64,000 nt of DNA from Macrobrachium rosenbergii (GCF_040412425.1 NC_089777.1:30641537-30705536); one strand, 5' to 3'. Shown: positions 22,830-35,690, counted from the first letter of the stretch. Numbers and translations are program-made. The notes: a model not told the origin generated them from the letters alone.

Positions 22830-24057
22830 ATATCGGTTACATCAGAACTAAAACTATTTCAGTTATGAAAGAGGAACAAATTCCAGCATAAAGCAATTCA
22901 CAACTACAATAATGTCACCTACTATGCATTTGTCTTTGTTACGCCCAGTTCTTCAAACTTCGACATCGCCAGAATAAAATGGGGAATAAAAATGATAAAA
23001 AATATGACAATGAAATAAAACTTATCGAATGTATCAAGTAAACGTTGCGCACGTACTCCATCACAAAGAGAAACCAAAACAGAAAAAATAACAGCAAGGT
23101 ACACGTATTTACGTACGTTTTCTGCACATTAAATACCGTCACTAAGGTACAATAAAAAGTTAATTGCGGCAATAAACTTACAAAAAAAAAACAGAATTAC
23201 AAATGAACTTTTATTGCCAACCAGCATTAATTACGACTGAAATTCCCTCGAACGCCAACTGTAAAAACGAAGGCTAATTACCACACTGTGAGCAGTGTCT
23301 TGATGTAATTCATTATAGAATATGATGCTTCCGTACCCGATAAATGAAGCCAGTACCTGAAGTTGTTGACAAAGAGGAGTAGATACAATTACTACACTGC
23401 TCATGACATGAGTAGCTGGAGGTAATGATAAGGATGATTTATAACTACAGAACAGTCAGTCAGTACTGAAGATCCTCTTACCTTTTTGAAAAGTTATTTT
23501 TATTTACACAACAGTCAGATAAACATTCTTTCCATGTCAACATACGGGAAGGTGAAACGCCGTGTCTCATACGTAGTGGGCAAGTAACATAATCATAGGT
23601 CAAATTTGCTTTAAATTGCTGGATTAAAAATTAATGAGGTCAGAACTGATAAGGAACCTGGGTTACTTCTTTATCAATATCAAAACTATAAGAAAATACA
23701 GTAGTTTTATGCAGATAACTGTACAAAACTCTTGAAGGATATTCCGATAATTGCTCACTTTACAAGAATACTTATTCGTGTGTTTTTGTTACCTAGTACA
23801 AATTCATTAACCTGATCAAGGTTTGTGCTGTACATAAACAAAAAGATGGAAGTATTGCATTTTAAAAGCCTTTTATTAGTTGTCAACAACATTAAGAAAT
23901 AATGAGTTTGTATATACAGTAATATCAATATGAGAGAAAGAGTACGTTGATAAATAGGAAAAAGAGAGTGCGAACTGTTATAACTCGATTAATACTTAAC
24001 TGGAATAATCAGACACAAGAGCTTTTCTGCAAAATACTGATGCTGGCCCAAAAGTGC

Positions 24058-24058
<1 letters not shown>
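22830..24058. other. AT-rich unique stretch
   Basis: No gene or repeat recognised. Confidence 0.4.

Positions 24059-24059
<1 letters not shown>

Positions 24060-24138
<79 letters not shown>
24060..24138. repeat. (GA)n microsatellite
   Basis: About 78 bp of uninterrupted GA. Confidence 0.97.
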
Positions 24139-24141
<3 letters not shown>

Positions 24142-24179
24142 TACATGCATACAAATCCCACGCATATCGCCAAACAAAG

Positions 24180-24460
24180 AGCAAAGTGAGGCCCGAAAAC
24201 CCGATTCAATTCAATGCATTTCTTCGCATCTGCAATGCAAACAATGCACTTGTACCGACCTCTGAACAAGGGTACGGTACGCCTATTGAGGAACTATAGC
24301 AAGTTTTAATTCCGCCGCTGCTGAATAACTTACAGCGGCCCACTAATACCAATTTAACTGCAATTAACCACAGGGCGAGCTTGGGATATTTCGCTGCCTT
24401 ATTTGGGATGGCGATTCCCAATGCACTTTGCTGTACGTCTTCTACGTGAGGTCTTGAAGA
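24180..24460. other. Unique GC-richer block, possible conserved non-coding element
   Basis: Low repeat content with ccaatttaactgcaattaacc (homeodomain-like ATTAAC) and an imperfect palindrome at gggatggcgattccc. No long frame. Conservation cannot be judged from one sequence. Confidence 0.2.
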
Positions 24461-24587
24461 GAGTCATCTGGTAGGTTTATTTCTACTGTGTATGGCACTT
24501 TCAGAATTGAATGGATAACAAGCACGTAAACAAAAATACAGTCCATCTCACTCAGAAAACTCAAAAGTAAAGTTGTTCTTTTTCTTC

Positions 24588-24862
24588 TTATTGCAAAAAC
24601 TAAAATGACTAAATATGTCATACATTATTGTTGCAAAAACTAAAATTACTGTCATACATTGTTATTGCAAAAACTAAAATTACTAGCCATGTCATACATT
24701 GTTACTGCAAAAACTAAAATTACTAGCTATGTCGTATACTGTTATTGCAAAAACTAACATTACTACCTGTGTCATACATTATTACTGCAAAAACTTAAAT
24801 TACTACCTGTCATACATTGTCATTGCAAAAAAAAATAAATAAAATTACTACCTATATCACAA
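24588..24862. repeat. Minisatellite, ~40-bp unit, seven copies
   Basis: tgcaaaaac occurs at 24592, 24632, 24666, 24706, 24746 and 24786, and tgcaaaaaa at 24824. Each is followed by an AT-rich piece with ttact and most by gtcatacatt. Unit length varies from 34 to 40 bp through deletion of the agccatg-type segment. Confidence 0.95.
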
Positions 24863-24973
24863 AGTCATCACTTAAAGTATCATAAACTAAAATGAATTAT
24901 CTCCTCCCCTCACCAAGAATTGCAATCGTAATGTAATGCACAGTTCTAATTCTTGAATAACGAAGCTGCACGG

Positions 24974-24976
<3 letters not shown>

Positions 24977-25046
<70 letters not shown>
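24977..25046. repeat. (CT)n microsatellite
   Basis: About 68 bp of CT on the plus strand. Confidence 0.97.
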
Positions 25047-25049
<3 letters not shown>

Positions 25050-27190
25050 ACGTTTTATAACCACACAATTAGCATTTCAAGCTCTTGATAAATGAAATTC
25101 CTCGGTAAGTTCTAAATTGATTAAAAAAATTTGAAATTGGGCAGGGAGTCTTGCAAAAGACTAGCTGTAAAGGGTACTGCCTGCTATGTTGTCAATAAAC
25201 GATTTAGCAAACGCCCGAAAATAACCACTTACGTTTAAAAAAGTGTAAACACAAGGATTTTATCTCCTGCAAATTGTAAAATTCAGGGACTATAATGAAT
25301 GCTTGCAGCTTTTGTTAATAAGACGAAATACTTACGAAATGTTGTGGCATTACATTTTTACCTATATCTGTGAATCGCATACAGTGACTTAAAAGTTTAA
25401 TTTCAAGAATAAATCAGAATAAAAATCACGACATTTTCATGTCAGCTCTAATCTAGATTAGATTTAGGTTAAGTTAAGTAAGCTTACACATGAGGCAAGA
25501 GCATTTCTTTCTTGCCACTGCAGTGTTTATTTTGCCTCGCTTTAAAAATGGCCAGAAAGGGAATCAGTATTCTATAGAATTAACCAAAAATGTGTTGCAA
25601 ATGTTACGCTGAATACTTTGCCGTTACATTTTTGCTCTTACCTAGAAATCTCTCATTTACTATACAAAGGTCGATTTGACACATTTTGCTCCTAACGCAT
25701 ACACCTTGAATTAAAATTTATTTTGAAACTGATTTAAACATTCGTAGATATATGATTGAGGACTGTGCGGTAAATATAAAATCCAAGTTAGACTATTACA
25801 AATTAAATCTTCATACTCGACAGAGCTCATCACCAGCATAAAGACTGCAACGTAACGAACCTGAAATACTGTACTCAAGTCCGTATAATGGTTATTTTAA
25901 AACAATATTTATTTGTATACTAACTATACACTGGAACCACCAATGCAATAATCAGTATGTGATATGAAGGGTAAATTATTCCAAGTATTAAAAAAAAAGT
26001 GAGATTTATATAATAAATCTGACATTAACTTATAAGGCGAAAAAACAGTATAGAGAAGAAAATGAAAAGAGATACGTCTATTCAATTTTTCCCAAAACTT
26101 TCTACCTGTCAACCACTTCTGAAAAAAAAAGTGAACCACTTCTGAAAAAAAAGGTGAATGGGTGAAAATGAATAAAATAGAGGAAACTTCTTTGAATGTC
26201 TCACTCAAAAGATAAACTGATTTACTACAAATACTAGCATCATGACTGCTATCTCAGCCTCGTGCACTGCACTGCTTTCTGCCCTTTATCTTTCATACGT
26301 CTCTTCCCACATAGCCGTCCAACTTCTTTAACATTGATTCGCTTATCTTTTCCCCTCTCATTTCAGAACAAAACTAATCGTTCGAACCCTTTGAGAATCG
26401 AGATATGTAAATCAGTGGCCTCGTTAAATTACCACTCGATATTGCCGGTATGTCTCAAGGCCTAACATTTTTACAATAGAAGGATGTTATCCAGAGGATA
26501 ATGTGCCATGTAACTGGTGTACTTTATCGGAAGACCACTTCAGTTCGATTATAAGAAGTGAACCTCGTGAGTGTTATATCCTTAACAGCACTTCAATTCA
26601 ATTTTAACCAAGAGACAGATTTCGGTGTGCAAAGCCAATCACTAGACCCAATAATATGAGTCAACAATTAGTACATTCAATCACTGCAACAAATACATCA
26701 TTTCAAGTTGATGTGAAATCATTCTACTCATGACCAAGTGTAAAAGTGGAACTTATATTATCATGCAATGGTATGCAATAACGAAAAAATACCTGGAATA
26801 AAAAACAGTAAAAATGGTAGAAATAAAGTACAAAACAAGAAATGAGAATTACAGACAACTGAACGGATAAAAGCTAACTGATGTGATACAGATATGATAA
26901 AAGGTGGAACGAGCATTACGATAACAATAACTTGATTCCCGAAAGATAGTTTTGGACGAAGACAATAATTTTCAGCCAAAACTGATTTGATTAGATTTTT
27001 TAAAAACAAATATTTCAGATATGGTAACAACTCAGTAATATTCACTGGATTCACTGGATTATGATTTAACATCAGTGGTAACAACACTTCCAAACCGTGA
27101 AGTATAAAATAAACAAATAAAAAAAAAATCGAATGACTATTCCAGGTAACAGACCGGCCGAAAAGATATTCCTTTCTCACAAGCAGCATC
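25047..27190. other. AT-rich stretch without recognisable genes
   Basis: A perfect short repeat, aaccacttctgaaaaaaaa, is duplicated near 26112-26150. Otherwise nothing is supported on either strand. Confidence 0.4.
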
Positions 27191-27199
27191 GACAGAGAG

Positions 27200-27600
27200 T
27201 AAAGTAAGTGGAAGGACAGATCGAGGGGGATGGGAATGGGCCCTGGTTACCCGTTTCGGGGGTGCTGGAGGCAGGTAGCGGCGTGAATCAGGGGGTGGTG
27301 GTGGGCGTGTCGTTGGTTGTGGGGCTCCCCCGTGGGTTTATTTTGCTGGGTGCCGCGGGAGGTGTCAGACCGGCGGGGCTCACCTGTTCATCATCTCTCC
27401 GGAGCAGTCGCCCAGGTGAAACGATCGCTGGAAACTCGGGGAGGGATTTGCCAATATCAACTTTATCTCTCCAAACATAACGTTTCTCCGAAGGTAATGG
27501 ATCCGCATTCCTGCAATTCTCTCGACGTATCCAGTTTCCTATTGACATTTTTCTCGCGTGGAGTATATTTAAAAGATTTAATGCTGGCCTGCCCTGCTCC
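27200..27600. other. GC-rich island
   Basis: G-rich on the plus strand (gggggtggtggtgggcgtg), contrasting with AT-rich flanks. It encloses the candidate exon above. Confidence 0.6.
27384..27593 (-). CDS. Candidate unidentified internal coding exon
   Basis: The minus strand is open here. It ends in a strong splice-donor match, GAACAG|GTGAGC, at 27384/27383, preserving phase 0. Possible acceptors are ggagcag at 27594, giving a 210-bp exon of 70 codons phase 0-0, or ttgcag at 27511, giving 127 bp. The encoded text includes EKRYVWRDKVDIGKSLPEFP and ends RLLRRDDEQ, which looks protein-like and not low-complexity. No family is recognised. The surrounding 27200-27600 is markedly GC-rich. The plus strand is also open over part of it, so this is only a candidate. 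Confidence 0.3.
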
Positions 27601-28279
27601 ATAAACCAAGAGAATGCTATAAACAGCCACTTAAGAAATTAAAAGTCTGTACGCTTAACATTTTGCAAAGAATCGTGAAAGTTCCTCAAGGCACTGTACA
27701 GAAGGGCAGAGAATACAAACGAATGGAAATCTGACTTAGCCGAACTAGTCAATTAAGACTAGTACACACACTAATCCAAATAATTATTATAAAAAAAGGA
27801 CGCAACCTGTAGGTTATAACATCAAATTTGGCAACCTTATGGTTTAGATCTTGAGTAAATACATTTGATGATATTCCTCTAGGTTCCCAAACGGCGCCAA
27901 AGAAATAGTGATCTCTTCTCTTGGAGTACGGAACGTTAAGTCACAAATGTTACAGCACTTTACTACATAGAAACGAAACAAATTTATGCCAAAAAATATT
28001 TCACTCAAGTATTATTCATTTCGTTTTGTCTCAGCTCCTTTCACGTATCCTAGAACTTCGGAGGGTACTCTGTGTGGCTTGGTAACAGCTAAAATAAACG
28101 TGAACTATATACCACTCAAGTTGGACAATACATACCCCTCGAAAACTTTCCCACAAAAGCTATTTCCTCAAGGACAAATTTTTAAACGGTGCGCGCTTTC
28201 ATTTTTTCTCTTTTATTTGTAGAGCCAAGTATAAATTGTACTTTAAATTTCATATTTCTGTAAACTCGTCAGAAAAATT

Positions 28280-28530
28280 AAGTATACCTTAGTTTAACCA
28301 GACCACTGAGCTGATTAACAGCTCTCCTAGGGCTGGCCTGAAGGATTAGATTTATTTGACGTGGCTAAGAACCGATTGGTTAGCTAGCAACGGGACCTAC
28401 AGTTTATTGTGGAATCCGAACCACATTATGACGAGAAATGAGTTTCTATCACCAGAAGTAATTTCTCTAATTCTTCATTGGCCGAGTGCTAGCCGAGAAC
28501 GAAATTAACCCGTCCAATGAGGAACTAAAA
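28280..28530 (-). mobile_element. SINE family 1 copy that has lost its B box
   Basis: Starts aagtataccttagtttaacc and follows the family body to ctctaattcttcattggcc. The piece holding the tRNA B box (about 30 bp in the 45.2-kb copy) is deleted, so internal Pol III initiation should be lost. No clear target duplication seen. Confidence 0.85.
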
Positions 28531-28534
28531 AACC

Positions 28535-29270
28535 TTGAATGATCCCATGTACTTCAATGACAGAAAGAACCCTTTCTCAACCGTTGGACTTCAAGCGACT
28601 GCAACTGGTATGGTGTCTATATGGATGTTTGGACTGTCACTCTATGGATAATCTTCCTCATACGAAATTTAGGCCTGCAATAATTCAGTCGGAGCTTAAA
28701 AAGCGGGCTTTCTAAAACGAAAGGGCCTTTCTCTGCAGTAATAAAAGTAGATTTGTTTTAATTCAAAACAAAACCGCCAATAACAGCACAGGAAAAGCCT
28801 CAACAATTAAAGTAATTTCGAACTTGCATAGTACTTAAAATATATGAAGTTCATTTCATTGCTCTGTATTTTCTTGAAATTTTGTAATACTTAGACCTGG
28901 AGTTCATTACCAGCATATCTATGTTCGACATAGGAAAAATAAATATACACATTGCCTTTCTAATAAGATATTTTATGACTATTATTTTATCATGTAAAAC
29001 GTATAACTCTCAACAAATAAAATCTACTTCTATACAAAGAGGTCCCACGTGTTCGAAACAAAAGGCTGACATTGTAATCTCTTATAGATTAATAGTTTGT
29101 TGAGAATAACGGAAAATATACACCAAACATACACTACAACGTGTGTACATTTCTTCAATACACACAAACACTACAGAGGATAACAATACCTGTAAATACA
29201 CAGATTTTGTCATCTTATCTATTTTACCGTTTGCTGATGAACGCAGGGTGTAAGGTCACATTACCCATAT
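28535..29270. other. Unique stretch
   Basis: No gene or repeat recognised. Confidence 0.4.
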
Positions 29271-29415
29271 AATCATGAAGCTACAATTGTCGCTTAATAT
29301 CAAATTCACACTACCTCGGTAATATCCCCGATGGGGAATTATCACCGAAGGGGAATTTATAAGTGATAAATGGACTGGTACTGCCGAGTCTCGAACCCAC
29401 AACACAGATACTTAT
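29271..29415 (-). mobile_element. SINE family 2 copy, left arm of a palindrome
   Basis: 145 bp, reverse complementary to 29465-29609 at 136 of 145 positions by eye, with no gaps. It carries the B box GTTCGAGAC on the minus strand (29387-29395) but no A box of its own. Confidence 0.9.
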
Positions 29416-29642
29416 CCCACTATCTTGATAGCTCAGTGGGCAGAACGTCGACTGGAGTCGCTGGATAAGTATCTGCGTCCTGGGTTCGAGACTCGGCAGT
29501 ACCGGTCCATTTATCACTTATAAATTCCCCTTCGGTGATAATTCCCCACCGGGGATATTCCCGAGGTGGCGTGAATTTGATATTAAGCGACATTTGTAGC
29601 TTCATGATTGTATATAAATCACGGTGGGATAAAAAATTTCAT
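29416..29642 (+). mobile_element. SINE family 2 copy with tRNA A and B boxes
   Basis: The A box TAGCTCAGTGGG (29429-29440) matches the tRNA consensus. The B box is GTTCGAGAC (29484-29492). The body is aattccccttcggtgataat and the 3' part is cattaagcgac-like, followed by tgtatataaatcacggtg and an A-rich end. Spacing of the boxes is about 44 bp plus the variable region, so it is tRNA-derived with an enlarged anticodon arm. Confidence 0.9.
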
Positions 29643-29649
29643 TACCCAT

Positions 29650-31150
29650 AAATATCCGAGGACGGTTGTGTCCCTTAAATCAACACCTGAATGATGTTTA
29701 TAGACAGCCATCTATAATCCTCCACTTTTACAAAGACGTTTTACTTTACTGTTCAAAATCAAATGGTATTCAATGAGAGTGTAACTAAGTCATTTTCAAT
29801 ACTACGCTCCTCACTCTCCCTCCCTCCCCCCTCTCTCTCACACTTTCTCCGCTTGTCTACCAATGAACACTAAACAGATAACTAAACATACGGCGGAAAC
29901 TCACACTACGATAGTAACTGAAGGTGGACTCATTGCTTCTTAAAACCATTTCGGTGTCGTACTTGATCTACGGCTGAAGCCAGTGAGAATGAAAATTACA
30001 AAATAATTAGTAATGATCTCTGTACACTGACATGCGGGGGTGAAGGTATGGTGTGGGGGAAGAGGAAGATTATATAACGGCAAAATGTGAGCCTGAGACC
30101 AAACAAGAAGGCGGAGATACAGTCTACGCATATGATTTCTTGGCAGTGTAAACCGAAAATGATATACGTGAATGTTGTGTAAATGCCGAGGTTGCTACAA
30201 GCAAGCGAAATGAGCAGATGAGGAAAATTCAACCGCGGCAGAATTAGGGAGGAGGAAAGAGAGAGCAGCTGGCGAATTTGGAAAGGGAAAACATTTTCCA
30301 AACAGTCGGTATCCGCGGACTACTGACGTTTCGCATTGATGAGGTCAAGATGAGGTCATTTTTTCCCCGATGCAAAACTAAGCACGCCGATACGCCTCCC
30401 ACACACAAAATGTGAGTACGACGCGCCCCCCCCAAAAAAAAACATGAAAAAGGAAGAATGAAAAAAAAAAGACGACGGCAGAGCCTCTCAGAAAACGAAA
30501 TACGAGAAAATGTGCAGGGATCACAATGATCAAATGCTTAGCGTGCAAAATGCAAGGAACACGCAGCGCCAACAGAATATTTTCTAAGACTTTCTCTGCT
30601 TTTCCTGCAACATATTCTCTCTCTCTCTCTCAGTGGTGCTCGCCTCTGCCTTACAATGGTGTCTTCCATTTATTTCTTACCTCGACGTAATGCTAAAGCT
30701 GGTTTACTACCGCAGGTAATTTTCGTCTGATTTTCACCTCCCAAAGAAAACCCTAATTAACAAAATTATTGCATTGCGCGACTTCGGTGCGACGCAATAA
30801 AATAGCTTTCCTGTGATACATTTTAGAACTGCGGATGAGACTCTTGGAAAAGGGAGAATTATGCTAAATAAATATATGATAATCGCTATGTGGGTTATGT
30901 TATATCTAACAAACCTTCAGGCTATAGAGTACTCATACATCTTAGTAGATCGTCAGCAAAAAGTAATCTACCAACAGATTCCAATATCATTCCCATCATT
31001 GCTATTAATTCACACGACAAATTGTATTTTATTATTCACTTGTCTGTGTGTTTGTGTTTCGATTTTTATTTCATATGCGATAAACTATTTCAAATTCCTT
31101 GCAGTACCTTACATGGACAATTACCTCCGTCTTCAATATATAAAAGGGAC
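29650..31150. other. Mixed unique stretch
   Basis: A pyrimidine-rich patch at 29808-29850, G/A-rich sequence around 30030-30070 and 30420-30470. Frames are short and unrecognised. Confidence 0.4.
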
Positions 31151-31159
31151 TGCTTTCCG

Positions 31160-31299
<140 letters not shown>

Positions 31300-31593
31300 A
31301 TTACAGCGTTTTATCGTTTTTACAAAGTTAAAAAACTAGACTGTCTTCAAGTCCGCCACCAAAATTAGCTCAAAAACTTTTAGAGAGAGTTTAAGTGTGT
31401 ATAAAAGTGAGAGAGAACCTTCATACGTCCACGTATATATTTTGAAAGACGCATGAATGTACATACACAAAATCCAAAACACATACACACTCTAAAACTG
31501 GTAAAATGTACGTGAACTCAGCATGGGAGAGAATCTTCAAAAACATGAATATAATTCAGAAATACGCATGACAGCATATAAATGTACATTACA

Positions 31594-31597
<4 letters not shown>

Positions 31598-31671
<74 letters not shown>

Positions 31672-31748
31672 CTTAAAATATACATTGTTTTTATGCACAC
31701 AAAAACACGACAGAACATGCATTAAACGTACACACAAAAATATACATT

Positions 31749-31841
<93 letters not shown>

Positions 31842-31915
31842 CATATATACATATGCAATAATGCACACAAAAATACGACAGAACACATTAAACGCACACA
31901 CAAAAATATACACTC

Positions 31916-31951
<36 letters not shown>

Positions 31952-32024
31952 TTCAAATATACATACGCATTTATGCACACAAAAATGACAGAACATGCAT
32001 TAAACGTAGACACAAAAATAAACT

Positions 32025-32071
<47 letters not shown>
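31598..32071. repeat. Three ~80-bp units separated by GA arrays
   Basis: GA arrays at 31598-31669, 31751-31839, 31919-31950 and 32028-32071. The units between share atgcacacaaaaa, gacagaaca, attaaacg and cacaaaaata, and differ by small changes. A weaker relative precedes them near 31430-31500. Confidence 0.93.
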
Positions 32072-32072
<1 letters not shown>

Positions 32073-32220
32073 CCAGGCACCCCACCACCAACTGCCTGCC
32101 GGGGCCATAAAAGACCCCAACGGAGCTTTTCGGCGTCAACGGGATGGCAGAGCGAGGTTGTAACCTGCCGTTCAGCCATCAATATAATATGTTCAAAAAC
32201 AATAATGCCAAACACTCGCT
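32072..32220. other. GC-rich unique segment
   Basis: Contains ccgggg and a cataaaag TATA-like site. No gene recognised. Confidence 0.25.
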
Positions 32221-32475
32221 TTCTATACTTATCAATTTTATTGAACAGCCACTTCCAGTGAACAAGGTCCCCGACGACACGACGCGACGGCTTATAAAAC
32301 TTACCGCGCGATGACGGTGTTTACTACACCTTCGATTCTCCCGAAAGTCTCCAAAGACGACACGCTGGACGGGAAAGATGTCTCGGGTGGTTCTTTTAAG
32401 GAGTTTACTGAAATCAACACCATTTTATCATGACATTAGTAACCGGAAATAACACACAAAGAAGACCATGTTGCC

Positions 32476-32618
32476 TATGCGCTCGCGCGCATGCATAAGA
32501 CTTTGTAGACGGTGCAATAAAGCAACGAGGAATTAGCACTCAAAAAGAAAACTATGTCGTCCGTATGAGCGCATACACAGAAGCTTTATAGACGGTGCAA
32601 TAAGGCATTGAGCGAACT
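32476..32618. repeat. Diverged two-copy repeat (~80-bp spacing)
   Basis: The phrase tagacggtgcaataa occurs at about 32507 and 32589, each preceded by a gcgc-rich stretch and gcat. The copies have diverged outside this core. Confidence 0.6.
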
Positions 32619-32825
32619 GACTACCGCCCACCATTTAACCAAGCTGGAAATGGACACCAGCGTCTGCTGGAATCAAGAAAGGGTGAGGGTCTAGCAACCC
32701 CATCCTCATTTTTAAAAACTTGCTGAAAAACAGCAAAGCTGTACCAGTCTAGCACTACCAATTCCAAGGGGAAATGGGCGTATAGTGATATAGTGAACTT
32801 TGGACATACAGTATACATACACACA

Positions 32826-32865
32826 CTTCTGTTATGTAAAACTAATCCGTTTTACATAACAGAAG
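32826..32865. repeat. Perfect 17-bp inverted repeat with 6-base loop
   Basis: cttctgttatgtaaaac (32826-32842), loop taatcc, then its exact reverse complement (32849-32865). It lies directly after an AC-rich run. It could be the centre of a decayed foldback element or a small hairpin RNA. Confidence 0.9.
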
Positions 32866-32869
32866 GTAC

Positions 32870-34215
32870 CACCATAGAACAAAGGTCCCGGAAGCATTCA
32901 CCTTTTAATTGTTGATTCAAGGATGTATGTGCGGAAAACTTCCACAACATTAGCTGCTCTGTTTCTATATATGTTTTTGTAAAGCAAATGCGCCAGCACT
33001 AAGTATGCAAGGCCTTGATGTGTTTCACTGGCTTTTGACCATACCAGCCAGTTAAAATACTCGACTCTCATGAGGTTGTCCAGATGGGTTTGTCTTCAAT
33101 GTTTAAATTTCAATTCCCATTCGATATACTGCAACTATTTAATTTTGCAATCGGATGAAAAGACAAAAATAAGACTGACGAAACTTCATGAACTGATTTG
33201 TTTCCAAAACTAGACATAAACTGTTGGTTGAAATTTATGCATTCTCATAATATACGTTTAACAGGCAGTATTGACCACCACTAAGTACAGGAAGAATGGG
33301 TAATGTGGGCTGTTCGTCAAATATCCAATGGTTGAACAAGTGATCAATTCGAAGGACGAGATAAAATGACTGCAAAATGATGTCCATAAACCAACGATGG
33401 GTCTTACCTGTTTTAATTTGTTATCAAATTCATTACTCGATCAAATCGTTCATTTACTGGAGATGAGAGGGTTCTAGAGATGTTACAAAGTCACTGATCG
33501 TAGTAGTTGCATCCAAATTTTCCTTTACTGCACATATTTCAACGATTATGCTAGTTTCCAATAATACGTGGAGGTGGGTTTTAACTAAGGAAAAGATTTT
33601 TATGATCTTACAAAGTGAATGAAAATGGAGACATATTAACGAACACCAGTAAAGGTCAAGCTGCTACATATACTCATAAAAAAAGGTGCCTTGTAAATGG
33701 GTATTTTTGTTACGTAACTATTCATAACAACATGTCATTTATTCCATTTTTGTTTGTGATTTTTCAGATCTCAAATTTGACTGGTCATAATCATTACATC
33801 ACAGTAAAATCTCATTACAAAAACACAAAACTAATAGATGTTTATACATACATCACCATAAGGTCATAAGAGCATTTCACGCTTTCATTACGGACACCAA
33901 AATCTCTGCTGGTAGGAAAAAACCAAATGGACATTGTTACCATCTTAGAGCAAAACCATATACCTTAAATATTCAGTTAATAAAATCTATGAATCTAAGA
34001 TAGTCATCAATAGCAGTAAATGCTATCAAAAGCTAAAATGTATGAAATTATTTTGAAGTGACAGAGTATATATGTTACACAATGTTCAACTAAGTAGTTT
34101 TGCCAAATTAATAATTTACTGACAAAGATAAAAGATAACGACTGAAAACCTAATTGCTGACATCGATAACATCGGTATTTCATTAATCTTATGATTGTAC
34201 TTGTCATAAAAATCA
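32870..34215. other. AT-rich unique stretch
   Basis: No gene or repeat recognised. Confidence 0.4.
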
Positions 34216-34219
34216 CTTG

Positions 34220-34298
<79 letters not shown>
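34220..34298. repeat. (AC)n-(AG)n compound microsatellite
   Basis: A short AC run passes into about 68 bp of AG. Confidence 0.97.
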
Positions 34299-34299
<1 letters not shown>

Positions 34300-35115
34300 A
34301 GTTTTACTCTAAGGAACAGTGAAAAAATATATTAAATTTCTTGAGAATCTGAACACCTTTCAACATATGAAAGCCAAGTGAGATTTCCACGTGTAAGATT
34401 TTAGTTGCACTTCATACTATAACTTCGAACAGTCGAAAAAATAAATTTCTAAAAATGGGTAGTCCCGTGTTCTTCAACTAAAGAAAAAAATAACTAATTT
34501 GTTTTTACATTCGCGAAGTACAAATCATGCACTGAAAACTACTATAAACCTCTGATTTCAAAATGTATTCCTGCTGTCACCGATACTTTTTCAAGCGAGG
34601 TGAAAGCATTCAGTGGTATCTTGTATGAATAGTTTTTCAGGCATCCAAAAAATTTACTCGGTTCTTTAAGAACTTTACTATAAATTTTTACTACAAATTA
34701 ACACTTTATAAGCATAACCAGAAATGATTACTTGATCTTGAAAATATTAGCAAACTTTTACAAGTGTTAGAAAAATGCAATTGGACTGCAGAGAATTTTT
34801 TTTTTGAAACTTATGAACACATGCATAGAAAAATTATTTAAAAAGTAAATATCAAATAATGTATAACCATTGTAAATTTTTATATGCGCTATACAGCTAC
34901 AATGCAAATGGTTAAAATGAGAACTGAGGTTAAGTCCATTGTCTTTGGGAAAATAAAAAACAAAAAATTGTACAGCTGTCTCTAATGGATAATTTGGGAA
35001 AGGATTTCTTTCGGTAATGGTGTCATAACAATTCTCAAGCCATCTAAAGACAGCAGACATTAAGTACATTATGCTCCTGGCCATAAGGTACCTATATATG
35101 CGTGGCCTATATAAA
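34300..35115. other. AT-rich unique stretch
   Basis: No gene recognised. Confidence 0.4.
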
Positions 35116-35120
35116 GTGGG

Positions 35121-35690
35121 TAGTCACAAACAAGGAATACGATGCATTGGTCACAATGACTCCGCAACTATGGCCAATCTATAGAAGCAGTGCTGGTCAC
35201 AGTTTGTATACATTTGCAAAGATGGTCACAACATATCTGTATAAACAGCACTGGTCACAAAACATTTTTATATTTATTGCTGGTGGAAGTGCTTTCTCTG
35301 CTTGTAGCTCTGGTCGCAATAAATGTTTACGCTGAGCTGGTCACATTATCCTTTTGTCCTCAAATCTGGTCAAAGTGCTTTTCCAAGTGCAGCTGTAGTC
35401 ACATTTTGTCTAATAATGAAGAGACGGTCATCATGTGTTCCTACTAACAAAGCTGGTCTCTGTACAATCCTACGATGCCGCAATGGCTGCCAATCATTTA
35501 CTTTCAAGGCTACAGCAGCTAAAGGGGTTTTCTAATCTGCGTTGTTGACTGCAATGTAAGAGAGTTGGTCACAATGTCTTTTTAAGTTGTACTGCTGGTC
35601 ACACTCTCCCTCTAGTCTGTTCCTACAGGGCACACAACGTTACTGGCCTGCAAAATTGGTCACGGCGTTGAATGCACAACTGGGGCACCA
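35121..35690. repeat. Decayed minisatellite with ~29-bp period
   Basis: A ggtcac-like core recurs at 35149, 35195, 35224, 35253, 35282, 35312, 35339, 35368, 35397, 35426 and 35455, then 35567, 35597, 35628 and 35658. Most steps are 27-31 bp. Between cores the sequence is mostly unrelated by eye, with aat and tgc-type echoes. This is an old tandem array, not a gene. Plus-strand frames across it (35102-35535) are by-products. Confidence 0.8.

Noticed and set aside
29429..29492. Possible functional tRNA gene
   Set aside because: The A and B boxes are good, but the acceptor and anticodon arms do not form a cloverleaf and the sequence continues into a SINE body.
31523..31866. Arg-Glu and Ser-Leu repeat frames of about 110 codons
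   Set aside because: These are direct translations of the GA arrays on the two strands.
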